DNA of 64,000 nucleotides from Pseudomonas entomophila (GTDB lineage Bacteria > Pseudomonadota > Gammaproteobacteria > Pseudomonadales > Pseudomonadaceae): contig NZ_JAAMQJ010000020.1 of the NCBI RefSeq assembly GCF_013523125.1, positions 1 through 64,000 on the forward strand, written 5' to 3'. Positions 25,840 to 34,161 of this stretch are shown in pieces. Each line of letters begins with the position of its first letter. Position 1 is the stretch's first letter. The position numbers were made by a program, and so were the translations under genes. The notes under the pieces are model-generated. The model was not told the origin of the DNA. It searched no databases and saw only the letters and a program-made list of their open reading frames with translations.

Positions 25840-26973
25840 TCATGCACCTGCCTCCTTGAAGGCCGCCTGCCCCACGTGAGCGAACACCACATCGTCCTGC
25901 GGCGTATGGATGCGGCTGCACAGCACGTCGCGGTAATGCCGCTCCAGGGGATTGCGCCGGGACAGCCCAGGGTTGCCCGCCGCTTCGACGGCCAGTTCCA
26001 CGGCCTGGATGGCATGGGCGCTGACCAGGTGCTTGAGCTGCCCAGCGTGGGGCGACGCGACCTGCCCGGAGGCGGCGGCATCGAGCAAGGTCTGGTTGGC
26101 GAACAGCAAGGTATCGATGCGGCCGAGCACCGCTTGAAACCGCGGCAGGCTCGCCAGCGGTGCGCCCAGGTTGGACGGCGCGCGGCTCTTGAGAAAATGC
26201 ACCAGCCAGTCGCGGGCAGCACGGGCCACGCCGTCGTACACCGTCGGCAGCAACACGGCCATCCACACCAGGCCTTCGGCGTCGAGTTCGGCTCGTGGCG
26301 CACTGGCAGGGCTGACGGTCACGGCGTGCTCGAGCGGAATCAGCACGTCGTCGAAGCGCACGTCGTGGCTGCAGGTGGCGCGCATGCCCAGGTGGTCCCA
26401 GTCCTCGACAATGGTGATGCCGGGGGTGTCGCGGTGCACCAGAAAGCCGCCGACCAATGGATCGGCGTCGTCGCTGCGGGCCCAGACCAGCAACCACGTC
26501 AGGCCATGGCTGCCAGTGGAGTAGAGCTTGCGACCGTCCAGGCGCCAGCCCTCGGCCGTGCGCCGTGCCACCGTGGCAGGCAGACCACCCCGCGTTGGCG
26601 TACCCAGGTCGGGTTCGACGCGCAGGGCATTGATCAGGGCGCCGTGCTGCACGGCGTCGCGGGCCACGCGGTGACGCAGGTGCTCGGGCCAGCGCGCTTC
26701 ATCCAGCAGGCGAACGTGTTGCAGGTACTGCATCACCACGATCAGGGCCGTAGCCGGATCGCCCTTGGCGATCGCACCGATTACCCGCCGAGCACTGGCG
26801 AGGTCTGCGCCGCTCCCGCCCAGCGCGCGGGGCACGGTGAACGCGAGCAGACCGTGCTGATGCAACAGGTCGATGTTGTCCTGCGGGAAGCACGCCGTGC
26901 GATCGTAACGTTCGGCATTGGCGGCAAGGGCCTGCGTCAGCTCGGCAAGGGTGCTGTCGGCGGGGTGGCTCAT
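25840..26973 (-). CDS. Acyl-CoA dehydrogenase-like flavoprotein, SfnB type
   Basis: A 377-residue acyl-CoA dehydrogenase superfamily protein, closest to the sulfur-acquisition (SfnB/DszC-like) branch whose members act as FMNH2- or FAD-dependent monooxygenases. Seen: FTVPRALGGSGADLASA, ALIVVMQYLQHVRLL, WRLDGRKLYSTGSHG and GMRATCSHDVRFDDVLIP, and a C-terminal R..DVLCSRIHTPQDD region. There is no clear catalytic Glu of true dehydrogenases at the expected place, which agrees with a monooxygenase role. I prefer the ATG at 26973, with aggg 9 bases upstream, over 26982. It starts the leftward operon under the dyad at 27044. Confidence 0.83.
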   Translation of the reverse strand: MSHPADSTLAELTQALAANAERYDRTACFPQDNIDLLHQHGLLAFTVPRALGGSGADLASARRVIGAIAKGDPATALIVVMQYLQHVRLLDEARWPEHLRHRVARDAVQHGALINALRVEPDLGTPTRGGLPATVARRTAEGWRLDGRKLYSTGSHGLTWLLVWARSDDADPLVGGFLVHRDTPGITIVEDWDHLGMRATCSHDVRFDDVLIPLEHAVTVSPASAPRAELDAEGLVWMAVLLPTVYDGVARAARDWLVHFLKSRAPSNLGAPLASLPRFQAVLGRIDTLLFANQTLLDAAASGQVASPHAGQLKHLVSAHAIQAVELAVEAAGNPGLSRRNPLERHYRDVLCSRIHTPQDDVVFAHVGQAAFKEAGA

Positions 26974-27043
26974 GGGTTTCATCCCTGAATGACGGTGTCT
27001 TGCTAAGACCGTATTCGTATGGATGAAGCCTGTAAAAGTCTTT

Positions 27044-27058
27044 TTAGTTCTATGCTAA
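27044..27058. promoter_or_regulatory. Putative operator, TTAG-N7-CTAA type (copy 3)
   Basis: A perfect dyad TTAG-ttctatg-CTAA, 71-85 bases upstream of the SfnB-like ATG, in AT-rich sequence. Same spacing and length as the copies at 28142 and 12366/12421. Likely binding site of the LysR protein encoded next door. Confidence 0.55.
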
Positions 27059-27174
27059 TTATTTGTTTTGGGAATTTAAAAATTCAGTGGTTATGCGTAA
27101 TCCGCATCTAACGTTCAGCGCTTCGAAACGTGCCGTACCCCGTTTGCCGGACGGCGCGACTGGCGATCGGCGGC

Positions 27175-28062
27175 TCATCCCGCCAGCTTGTGCCCGGCGA
27201 TCTTGCCGAACAGCTCCACGGGCTCCTGCAGGTTGCCGAGGTAGCGCGGATGGAACAGCCACAGGTCCACCTGTGGCTTGAAGTCGCTGACATTGAGCAC
27301 GTCCAGCGCCTCGCGGTGGCGGCTGGCCTGAAGCAAAGGTTCAGGCACCAGCCCCAACCCTTGTCCATTGGCCACCAACCCGAGCTGCAGCTCGGTGCCG
27401 AAGGTCTCCAGGTTGATCGACAGGCGTAGCCCTTGCTCGCTCAACGCCCGTTGCAAACCGGCCCGGAAGCCGCATCCATCGGGGTTGAGCACCCAGCCGC
27501 GGACGTAGCAGTCCTTGAGCGTCTGGGTACGCTTGGCGCTGCCTTTGGCAGCCACCACCTTCAGCGGCATCCGCCCCAGCGACTGGCTGGCGATGCCCTC
27601 GGGGAAGATCTTGCCCGCCGGGAACAGGGCCGCGGCGGCATCCAGTTCGCCGTTTTCCATGCGCGTGATGAGGCTGCTGCCCCAGCCACTGCTGACCTGG
27701 GTCCGCAGGGGCGGGTAGGCCTCGCGGATCTGCGCCAGGGCATCGAGCAGCACCACGTCGCCCAAGGTCTGGGGCACGCCCAGGCGCAGGGTGCCCGACG
27801 GCGCGCCTTCGTGGGCCACCAGCTCGCGCAGCGCGTCGATCTCGCGCAGGATGGCCTTGCATTGCTCGTACACCCGCAGCCCCATGGGGGTGGGTTTGAG
27901 CGGTTTGGTGTGGCGGTCGAGCAGGGTGGTGCCCAGGTCCTGCTCGAAGTTCTGCACCCGCCGGGTGATGGCCGGTTGCGTCAGTTGCAGGGCTTCGGCG
28001 GCCAGGTTGGTGGACTGGCAACGGATGACCGCCACGAAGGCGTCCATATCATCGATTTTCAT
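27175..28062 (-). CDS. LysR family transcriptional regulator of the sulfur block
   Basis: A 295-residue LysR regulator with winged helix (STNLAAEALQLTQPAITRRV, about 17-36) and a co-inducer domain. It lies between the SfnB-like operon and a divergent binding-protein operon; both flanking control regions carry the TTAG-N7-CTAA dyad. P. aeruginosa also has a LysR gene beside its 3-mercaptopropionate dioxygenase (PA2601, from memory). It is the best candidate for the block's local regulator. The ligand may be a sulfur metabolite; not shown. Confidence 0.9.
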   Translation of the reverse strand: MKIDDMDAFVAVIRCQSTNLAAEALQLTQPAITRRVQNFEQDLGTTLLDRHTKPLKPTPMGLRVYEQCKAILREIDALRELVAHEGAPSGTLRLGVPQTLGDVVLLDALAQIREAYPPLRTQVSSGWGSSLITRMENGELDAAAALFPAGKIFPEGIASQSLGRMPLKVVAAKGSAKRTQTLKDCYVRGWVLNPDGCGFRAGLQRALSEQGLRLSINLETFGTELQLGLVANGQGLGLVPEPLLQASRHREALDVLNVSDFKPQVDLWLFHPRYLGNLQEPVELFGKIAGHKLAG

Positions 28063-28141
28063 CAGCGGTGCTCACAGGTCGGACGGGGACACGAGGCACG
28101 GGCCTCATCGCAGCCAGGAGTCTATCGGATAAAAACGCATA

Positions 28142-28156
28142 TTAGGTTATTCCTAA
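28142..28156. promoter_or_regulatory. Putative operator, TTAG-N7-CTAA type (copy 4)
   Basis: TTAGG-ttatt-CCTAA, a perfect 15-bp dyad with T-N11-A character, midway between the LysR gene and the binding-protein gene at 28243. Just before it, CATATTAG (28138-28145) is the exact inverse of CTAATATG at 12377-12384. Confidence 0.6.
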
Positions 28157-28242
28157 AATCAATTTAATTTATCAGATAGATCCCGTTAGAGTCACTCGGC
28201 CAGGGCTGCATGACGCAGCCTGTCCAGACACCGAGGAACGCC

Positions 28243-29208
28243 ATGTCCATCCGATCGACGCTGCTCACCCTGGCAGCGGCCGTGCTGCTGGCCAGCCAGG
28301 CCGCTGCTGCCGAGCGCCTGACCCTGCGCATCGGCGACCAGAAGGGCAACATGCGCGCCCAACTGGAAGCGGCCGACGCCTTGCGCGACCTGCCGTACGA
28401 CATTCGCTGGGCCGAGTTTCCCGCCGCCGCGCCCCTGGCCGAAGCGCTCAACGCGGGCGCCATCGACGCCGGCATCATCGGCGATGCGCCGCTGCTGTTC
28501 GTGCTGGCCTCAGGCGCGCCGGTCAAGGCCATCGCCGTGGACACCTCCGACCCCTATGGCACGGCCGTGCTGGTACGCCCCGATGCGCCCCTGCACAGCG
28601 CGGCGGACCTCAAGGGCAAGCGTATCGCCACTGGCCGTGGCTCGATCGGCCATCACCTGGCGCTCAAGGCACTGGACCAGGCTGGGTTGAACGAGCAGGA
28701 CGTGGCGTTCCGCTTCCTGGGGCCGGTGGATGCCAAGATCGCGCTGGCCAACGGCTCGGTGGACGCCTGGGCGACCTGGGAGCCGTACACCGCCCTGGCC
28801 GAGCTGAGTGGCCAGGGCAGGGTGCTGGTCAACGGGCGCGGCCTGTCCAGCGGTAACAGCTTCCTGGCCGCGACCGATGAGGCCCTGGGCGATACCGAGC
28901 GTCGCGCTGCCCTGCAGGACTACCTCACGCGCCTGGCAGGCGCACAGGTCTGGGCCAACCAGCACCTGGACAGCTATTCCAAGACTCTGGCCGCGATCAT
29001 TGGCTTCCCCGAGGACGCCGCGCGTCTGCAGTTCGAACGGCGCCACCTGCGCTGGCAGGCGATCGACGCCAAGACCGTGGCCGAGCAACAGGCCACGGCC
29101 GATTTCTACCATGCCCATCGCCTGATGAACGCGCGTCTCGACGTGACGCCCACGTTCGCTCAAGGCTTCGTGGTGCCGAACGACCCGCAGCTGGCGACGC
29201 AACCCTGA
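28243..29208 (+). CDS. Sulfonate-type ABC substrate-binding protein (SsuA-like, second)
   Basis: A 321-residue SsuA/TauA-type periplasmic protein. Seen: signal peptide (1-22, ending SQAAAAE), RIGDQKGNMRAQLEAADAL, LAEALNAGAIDAGIIGDAPLLF and GSVDAWATWEPYTALAE. The ATG has gagga about 6 bases upstream. It is related to the protein at 12574 by these shared motifs. It is followed after 16 bases by a third member, with no transport ATPase or permease in the window. Confidence 0.9.
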   Translation: MSIRSTLLTLAAAVLLASQAAAAERLTLRIGDQKGNMRAQLEAADALRDLPYDIRWAEFPAAAPLAEALNAGAIDAGIIGDAPLLFVLASGAPVKAIAVDTSDPYGTAVLVRPDAPLHSAADLKGKRIATGRGSIGHHLALKALDQAGLNEQDVAFRFLGPVDAKIALANGSVDAWATWEPYTALAELSGQGRVLVNGRGLSSGNSFLAATDEALGDTERRAALQDYLTRLAGAQVWANQHLDSYSKTLAAIIGFPEDAARLQFERRHLRWQAIDAKTVAEQQATADFYHAHRLMNARLDVTPTFAQGFVVPNDPQLATQP

Positions 29209-29224
29209 ACCTGGAGACCCTCCC

Positions 29225-30178
29225 ATGACCCTTTCCCCCTTGCGTCGGCTCGGCCTGGCGCTGCTGGTCAGCGCCGTGCTGCCGGCCCTGGCCCACGCCG
29301 ACCAGACCGTGCGCATCGGCTACCAGAAGTCCTCGACCTTGCTGACCCTGCTCAAGGCCCGCGGCAGCCTCGAACAGCGCCTGAGCGCCGAGGGCGTCCG
29401 CGTCTCCTGGCACGAGTTTCCCAGTGGGCTGCCGCTGCTGGAGGCGCTGAACCTGGGCAACGTCGACCTGTCGGCGGACGTGGCCGACACCGTGCCGGTG
29501 TTCACCCAGGCCGCCGGTGCGCAACTGACCTATTTCGCTCGGGAGACGCCCTCGCCGACGGCCCAGGCGATCCTGGTGCCGGCTGACTCGCCGCTCAAGA
29601 GCCTGGCCGACCTCAAGGGCAAGCGCGTGGCGGTGACCAAGGCGGCCGGCAGCCATTATCTGCTGATCCAGGCCCTGGCCAAGGCCGGCCTGACCTTCAA
29701 GGACATTATCCCGGCGTACCTGATCCCGGCCGATGGCCGCGCGGCCTTCGAGAACCACAAGGTCGATGCCTGGGTGACCTGGGACCCTTACGTGGCCAGT
29801 GCCCAGCGCCAGCAGCACGCGCGCATCCTGGCCGACGGTCGCGGCTTGGCCAGCTACCAGCGCTACTACCTGGCCCGCAGCGATTACGCCCAGGCGCACC
29901 CCGAGGTCGTGCAGCAGGTGTATGACGCATTGCGTGAAGTGGGGCGCTGGACCAAGGCCAATCCTGCCGCGGCGGCGCGGGTGCTCGGGCCCTTGTGGGG
30001 GAACCTGGACAGCGCCACGGTGCAACAGGCCAACGCCCGGCGCAGCTACGACGTGCAACCGGTGAGCGTGGAGAACCTGGCGGAGCAGCAGCGGATCGCC
30101 AACGCGTTCTTCAAGGCGCGGTTACTGCCCAAGGCGGTGGATGCGAAAGCGGTCAGCGTCTACACGCCGGCAGAGTAG
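29225..30178 (+). CDS. Sulfonate-type ABC substrate-binding protein (SsuA-like, third)
   Basis: A 317-residue SsuA-type protein, nearest of the three to classical SsuA. Seen: signal peptide (1-25, ending ALAHAD), VRIGYQKSSTLLTLLKARGSLEQRL, FPSGLPLLEALNLGNVDL and KVDAWVTWDPYVASAQR. The ATG has ctggag 8 bases upstream. It is the second gene of a two-gene operon under the dyad at 28142. It should deliver aliphatic sulfonates to an SsuBC-type transporter encoded elsewhere. Confidence 0.92.
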   Translation: MTLSPLRRLGLALLVSAVLPALAHADQTVRIGYQKSSTLLTLLKARGSLEQRLSAEGVRVSWHEFPSGLPLLEALNLGNVDLSADVADTVPVFTQAAGAQLTYFARETPSPTAQAILVPADSPLKSLADLKGKRVAVTKAAGSHYLLIQALAKAGLTFKDIIPAYLIPADGRAAFENHKVDAWVTWDPYVASAQRQQHARILADGRGLASYQRYYLARSDYAQAHPEVVQQVYDALREVGRWTKANPAAAARVLGPLWGNLDSATVQQANARRSYDVQPVSVENLAEQQRIANAFFKARLLPKAVDAKAVSVYTPAE

Positions 30179-30186
30179 GGTGCTCG

Positions 30187-30492
30187 TCAGATCATCGCCT
30201 GCAACTGGTCCAGAAGGCGGGCGATGTTCGCTTCGTGACGCTTGTAGTAGGTCCAGGGCCCGATCCGTTGCGAGGTCACCAGCTGGGCGCGTTGCAGCGA
30301 GGTCAGGTAGAGCGAGACCGTCGACTGCGACAAGCCCACGCGCTTCTGGATGATGCTCACGCACACACCCACCTGCTCCGGGTCCACCTCCTGCTCGGGG
30401 AAATGCGTGCGAGGGTCTTTGAGCCAGTTGAGAATGGTCAGGCGGGTGGGGTTGTCGAGGGCTTTCAGCGCTTCGCTGACGTCGATGCTCAT
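30187..30492 (-). CDS. ArsR family transcriptional regulator
   Basis: A 101-residue winged-helix repressor of the ArsR type. Seen: EALKALDNPTRLTILNWLKD, VCVSIIQKRVGLSQSTVSLYLTSLQRAQLV (recognition helix) and GPWTYYKRHEANIARL. Only one cysteine near the middle and no classic metal-site CxC, so it may sense redox or an electrophile rather than a metal; inference. It lies downstream of and parallel to the ene-reductase gene. A small dyad (AAAACGGGTTTT, 30502-30513) sits just upstream of its ATG and may be its own operator. Confidence 0.85.
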   Translation of the reverse strand: MSIDVSEALKALDNPTRLTILNWLKDPRTHFPEQEVDPEQVGVCVSIIQKRVGLSQSTVSLYLTSLQRAQLVTSQRIGPWTYYKRHEANIARLLDQLQAMI

Positions 30493-30599
30493 GATCAGGG
30501 CCAAAACGGGTTTTCGCGATAGTACGACATTTCCACAGCGCACTCACGGCCTTCGATGGCACGGCCGCGCCCGGCAGGGCCCGGCGCGGCTATCCACGG

Positions 30600-31724
30600 T
30601 CAGCCTGGGTAGCGGGGGTAGTCGGTGTAGCCCACCTCGGTGCCGCCGTACATCGTGCTGGCATCCAGCGCGTTGAGCGGCCACTGGTGGGCAATGCGCG
30701 CGGGCAGGTCCGGGTTGGCGATGAAGGGCCGGCCAAAGGCGATCAAGTCACCCCAGCCTGCGCCGACCACACGCAGCCCACGCTCGACGGTGTAGCCACC
30801 GGCGTACAGGATCTTGCCACTGAAGGCCTGGCGCACGTCGCGACGAAAATCGTCCGGCAGCTCCGGTGCATCGTCCCAATCGGCTTCGGCCAACGACAGG
30901 TAGGCGATGCCGATTCGCTCGAGCACCTTGACCGCTTCCAGGTACGTCCCGTGCGGATCGTCTTCCACCAGTCCCAGGTAGACGCGCTCTTCGTCAGTGG
31001 AGGCGAACAACGGCGCGAAGCGCACCCCGACGCGATCACGACCGACCACATCAGCCACCGCTTCGGTCACCTCCCGCAGAAAGCGCAGGCGATTGTCCAA
31101 GGACCCGCCATATTCGTCGGTGCGCCGGTTGCTGTGCGCCGAGATGAACTGATTGACCAGGTAGCCATTGGCGCAGTGGATCTCCACGCCGTCGAAGCCG
31201 GCCTCCAGCGCGTTGCGGGCGGCCTGCGCATACAGCTGCACGATGTCCTTGACCTCGGCCGTGGACAGCGCCCGTGGCACGGACGGCTCGGCCAGTTCAC
31301 CGGTGCCGGGGCCAGTCTCGACGAACACCTTCACGGCCGTCGCGGCGATGGCGGACGGCGCCACCGGCGCTTCGCCACCCGGTTGCAGCGACGTGTGGGA
31401 GACCCGGCCGACGTGCCACAGCTGGGCGAAGAGGATACCGCCCTGGGCATGCACGGCGTCGGTGACCGTGCGCCATCCCTCGATCTGTTGCTGGCTGTGG
31501 ATGCCCGGCGTCCAGGCATACCCCTGGCCACGCGGCTCGATCTGCGTGCCTTCGGTGACCATGAAGCCGGCGCCGGTACGCTGGGCGTAATAGGTGGCCA
31601 TCAGGTCGTTGGGAACGTTGCCGGGTTGCGAGCTGCGCGAGCGCGTCAGCGGCGGCAGGACGATGCGGTTCTTCAGGGTGTGGGTGCCCAGTTGCACGGG
31701 CTCGAACAGAGGGGAAACGTTCAT
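30600..31724 (-). CDS. nemA: Alkene reductase of the Old Yellow Enzyme family, NemA-type
   Basis: A 374-residue FMN-dependent ene-reductase reducing activated alkenes, maleimides or nitro compounds with NAD(P)H. Seen: LFEPVQLGTHTLKNRIVLPPLTRSRS, TEGTQIEPRGQGYAWTPGI, AQLWHVGRVSH, and the catalytic EIHCANGYL (His183, Asn186, Tyr188), where the usual Gly after His is Cys. The ending ..TEVGYTDYPRYPG is typical. An inverted repeat lies 14 bases before its ATG, and an ArsR-type gene follows, a likely repressor pair. Confidence 0.9.
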   Translation of the reverse strand: MNVSPLFEPVQLGTHTLKNRIVLPPLTRSRSSQPGNVPNDLMATYYAQRTGAGFMVTEGTQIEPRGQGYAWTPGIHSQQQIEGWRTVTDAVHAQGGILFAQLWHVGRVSHTSLQPGGEAPVAPSAIAATAVKVFVETGPGTGELAEPSVPRALSTAEVKDIVQLYAQAARNALEAGFDGVEIHCANGYLVNQFISAHSNRRTDEYGGSLDNRLRFLREVTEAVADVVGRDRVGVRFAPLFASTDEERVYLGLVEDDPHGTYLEAVKVLERIGIAYLSLAEADWDDAPELPDDFRRDVRQAFSGKILYAGGYTVERGLRVVGAGWGDLIAFGRPFIANPDLPARIAHQWPLNALDASTMYGGTEVGYTDYPRYPG

Positions 31725-31737
31725 TGTGATTCCAGAT

Positions 31738-31753
31738 ATCTAGATTTCTAGAT
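31738..31753. promoter_or_regulatory. Palindromic operator upstream of nemA
   Basis: ATCTAGA-TT-TCTAGAT, a perfect 16-bp palindrome ending just before the nemA ATG (CAT at 31722-31724). It sits where a repressor would block transcription or lie in the 5' leader. Candidates are the ArsR protein at 30187 or a distant NemR/TetR-type protein. Symmetry seen; binding partner inferred. Confidence 0.6.
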
Positions 31754-31957
31754 GTTTAAGTTGACGACTTGGCGGAACGTCATATGAAAGGTGCGCAGCC
31801 TATTCTGTATATCGAAATATGTCAATATGATGTGATATGCCAAAGCGTGCCATCCAATACGACGGAGGTTGAGAGAGCGGCACTGTCGCTGGCCTGCGAG
31901 GGAGGCCAGCTCGCCTTCCTCGCAGGCATTCGCGAGGCAGGCGAAGCACGCGGTGCA

Positions 31958-32506
31958 TCAGCTCGCCAGGTAATCGTCCACCGAGCGAACGGTGCCATAG
32001 CCAAACTCGAATGCCGCCATCATCGCCGCATGAACGTGCGAGGCCGGCACGTTGACGCCATCGAACGTGAGATCCAGAGTGGCGCAGGCGTCGTGGAGGA
32101 TGGTGACGGTATACCCCATGTCCGCGGCGGCCCTGACGATGGCATCGATGCACATATGGCTCATGGCGCCGACCACCACCAGCTCTTGGATATGGTGAGC
32201 GTCCAGATGCTGCCTGAGGTCCGTTTCGCGAAAGGCATTGATATGGTGCTTGACGATCATCGCCTCACCCTTCAACGGGGTCACGGTTTCCTGGATACGG
32301 ACACCGGCCGTGCCGGGCACGAAGATCGGGGCGTCACCTTGGGCAGATTCGTGGCGCACATGGAACACGGGCATTCCTTTGCCTCGAGCGTCCGCTATCA
32401 CACGCGCTGCCTGGGCAGTCGCCGCTTCGATGCCTGTCAGGGGGAGTTTGCCGCTCGGCAAGTATTCGTTTTGCAAGTCGACGACGATCAGGCCGATGGG
32501 TTTCAT
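31958..32506 (-). CDS. Isochorismatase-like cysteine hydrolase
   Basis: A 182-residue cysteine hydrolase. Seen: the catalytic triad Asp10 (IVVDLQNEY), Lys86 (IVKHHINAF) and Cys119 (GAMSHMCIDAIVRAA), with the cis-peptide region before Cys. Family members hydrolyse amides such as nicotinamide, biuret or related substrates; which one is unknown. The following gene upstream, a DJ-1/AraC regulator in the same orientation 238 bases away, is the probable regulator. Confidence 0.88.
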   Translation of the reverse strand: MKPIGLIVVDLQNEYLPSGKLPLTGIEAATAQAARVIADARGKGMPVFHVRHESAQGDAPIFVPGTAGVRIQETVTPLKGEAMIVKHHINAFRETDLRQHLDAHHIQELVVVGAMSHMCIDAIVRAAADMGYTVTILHDACATLDLTFDGVNVPASHVHAAMMAAFEFGYGTVRSVDDYLAS

Positions 32507-32635
32507 GACGTTCGTTTCCTTTCAGCGGGAGAGGCGCCCAGGATCGCCGCCCTTGGCGCACCTGCACAGGGGCGCGAACGACAACCAGAGGGCTGATATC
32601 GACAAGCAAAACGGCCGTCATGGGTGTCCGCGAAA

Positions 32636-32690
32636 GTGTCCGATCCGTCACCGCCTGCATCGCAGACAAGGCTGCTCTCACCTACGGCTT
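32636..32690. repeat. Degenerate REP element
   Basis: The stretch ccgcctgcatcgcagacaag with flanking tctcacctacgg resembles the standard REP core (catcgcgggcaagcccgctcccac) with several substitutions. It lies in the 238-bp gap between the hydrolase and regulator genes. Confidence 0.4.
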
Positions 32691-32744
32691 GCCACTCATT
32701 TTCTTGAACATCGACGATGTCATGGGTCTTGTATGAGACGGGGC

Positions 32745-33722
32745 TTATCGCAAGCCTGCGCTGAAACGCCGTTTGTAGGCGCCCGGTGTCAACCCGACAA
32801 TACGTGTGAACACCTTGCGAAACGCACCTGCATCGCTGTACCCCACCTCCCAGGCGACCCTGTCGATGGAGGCCGTCTCGAACTGCAGCATCTCGCGTGC
32901 ACGCCCCACGCGAAGCCGTTGACCGTATTCGGTGGTCGTCATGCCCGTGGCTTTCTGGAAACGTCGCAGCAAGGTCCGTGGCTCGAGTTTGGCCTGGACG
33001 GCCAAGGTGGCCAGCGTCATGTCTTTTGCCTGGGTCGCCTGGAGCCAATGCTGCACGCTCAGCACGGCAGCGTCTCCGTGCGTCAGGACTGGAGAAAAGG
33101 CGCTGTAATAGCGTTGCTCGCGCCCAGGGGGATCGACCACCAGCGTGCGGGCGGTATCGAGCATGATGGAGGGCCCCAACAGCCGGTCGATCAGACGCAG
33201 TCCCAGATCGGTCCAGGCCATCAGCCCGCCAGCAGTCATGAGGTCGCCGTCGTCGATGATGAGCCGGTCGGCATCGACCCGCACATTCGGAAAACGCTGC
33301 TGCAACCGCTGCGCATAGCTCCAGTGCGTGGTCATGGGGCGGCCGTCCAGCAGTCCCGTGGCCGCGAGCATGAACGCCCCTGCGCACACCGAGCCGAGTA
33401 CCACGCCTTGGGCATGTTGCTCGATCAGCCAGGTCAACAAGGCGCTTGGCGGCGTTGGATCCGGTTCCTGCAGGGTCGGCGGCAGAATCAGCACGGTCAG
33501 CCTCGAGCCGGCGTGCGGCTGGGTGTCGAACGTCCGCTCAGGCGCGCTGGACGCTGATGCTTGTTGCCAATGGGAGATGCGCAACGAAGGCTCCGGTGAC
33601 TTCAAGAAACGGGAAGCCACGCTGTTTGCCACGCCGAACAGGTCGGTGAGCCCGAGGGTGGCTGCCTGTTGTGCCCCTGGATACTGGACGAGGCCGATTT
33701 CGAAGGCGGGTGTATTGTGCAT
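32745..33722 (-). CDS. GlxA-type transcriptional regulator (DJ-1/PfpI plus AraC)
   Basis: A 325-residue regulator with an N-terminal DJ-1/PfpI-like domain (GSVCAGAFMLAATGLLDGRPMTTHWSYAQ region) and a C-terminal AraC domain (LATLAVQAKLEPRTLLRRF and DRVAWEVGYSDAGAFRKVF helices). I chose the ATG at 33722, whose product begins MHNTPAFEIG like the FtrA protein in this window; a GTG at 33764 is possible. Neither has a clear ribosome site. It probably controls the hydrolase gene downstream. Confidence 0.85.
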   Translation of the reverse strand: MHNTPAFEIGLVQYPGAQQAATLGLTDLFGVANSVASRFLKSPEPSLRISHWQQASASSAPERTFDTQPHAGSRLTVLILPPTLQEPDPTPPSALLTWLIEQHAQGVVLGSVCAGAFMLAATGLLDGRPMTTHWSYAQRLQQRFPNVRVDADRLIIDDGDLMTAGGLMAWTDLGLRLIDRLLGPSIMLDTARTLVVDPPGREQRYYSAFSPVLTHGDAAVLSVQHWLQATQAKDMTLATLAVQAKLEPRTLLRRFQKATGMTTTEYGQRLRVGRAREMLQFETASIDRVAWEVGYSDAGAFRKVFTRIVGLTPGAYKRRFSAGLR

Positions 33723-34161
33723 CTGTCGGTCAGTCTTGAGCAGGTCGGGCGTGACGGTGCTCACCTTAGCACCGGATCCAAGCCAGCGCGCATCGTTCTC
33801 GTGTTCGGCTCACCCTTGGCGCTGGAGGCAGGACGCTCGTGGATCAACGCGATCCTCTTCTGTGTACAGCGTCTGTCCGCGGCTGTACCGCATGAAAGAT
33901 GTCCCTTTCGAACAACGCCGCGTCGTCTTCAAGCGGTTGACGGCATGGGCCGGCCTCGATAATTCACGCGACCGTTCGCCTTGCGCCACAGGTGAACGGT
34001 CGCGGTTCTTCGAGTAAGCAGCCTCGTCTCACAATTCCAACGCTGCGGCGCCCTTCGCACCGGTCCTCCGGTAGCCCCCATAACGATAATTATCCTTTTC
34101 CACCAACGCCGCGCTCTGTCGCGCGGACCGCGTTCGCGCGCTCATTGAAGACTTGACTGCC
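33723..34161. other. Intergenic region with a stem-loop
   Basis: About 440 bases between the divergent regulator and exporter genes. A perfect 10-bp stem GCGACCGTTC/GAACGGTCGC (33968-34003) has no T-run after it. GATAATTATC (34085-34094) is a 10-bp palindrome about 70 bases before the exporter ATG and could be an operator. A 41-residue frame at 33892-34017 has no family likeness. Confidence 0.4.

Noticed and set aside
33892..34017. 41-residue frame MKDVPFEQRR...
   Set aside because: No ribosome site or family; it overlaps a stem-loop and lies in a region without coding bias.
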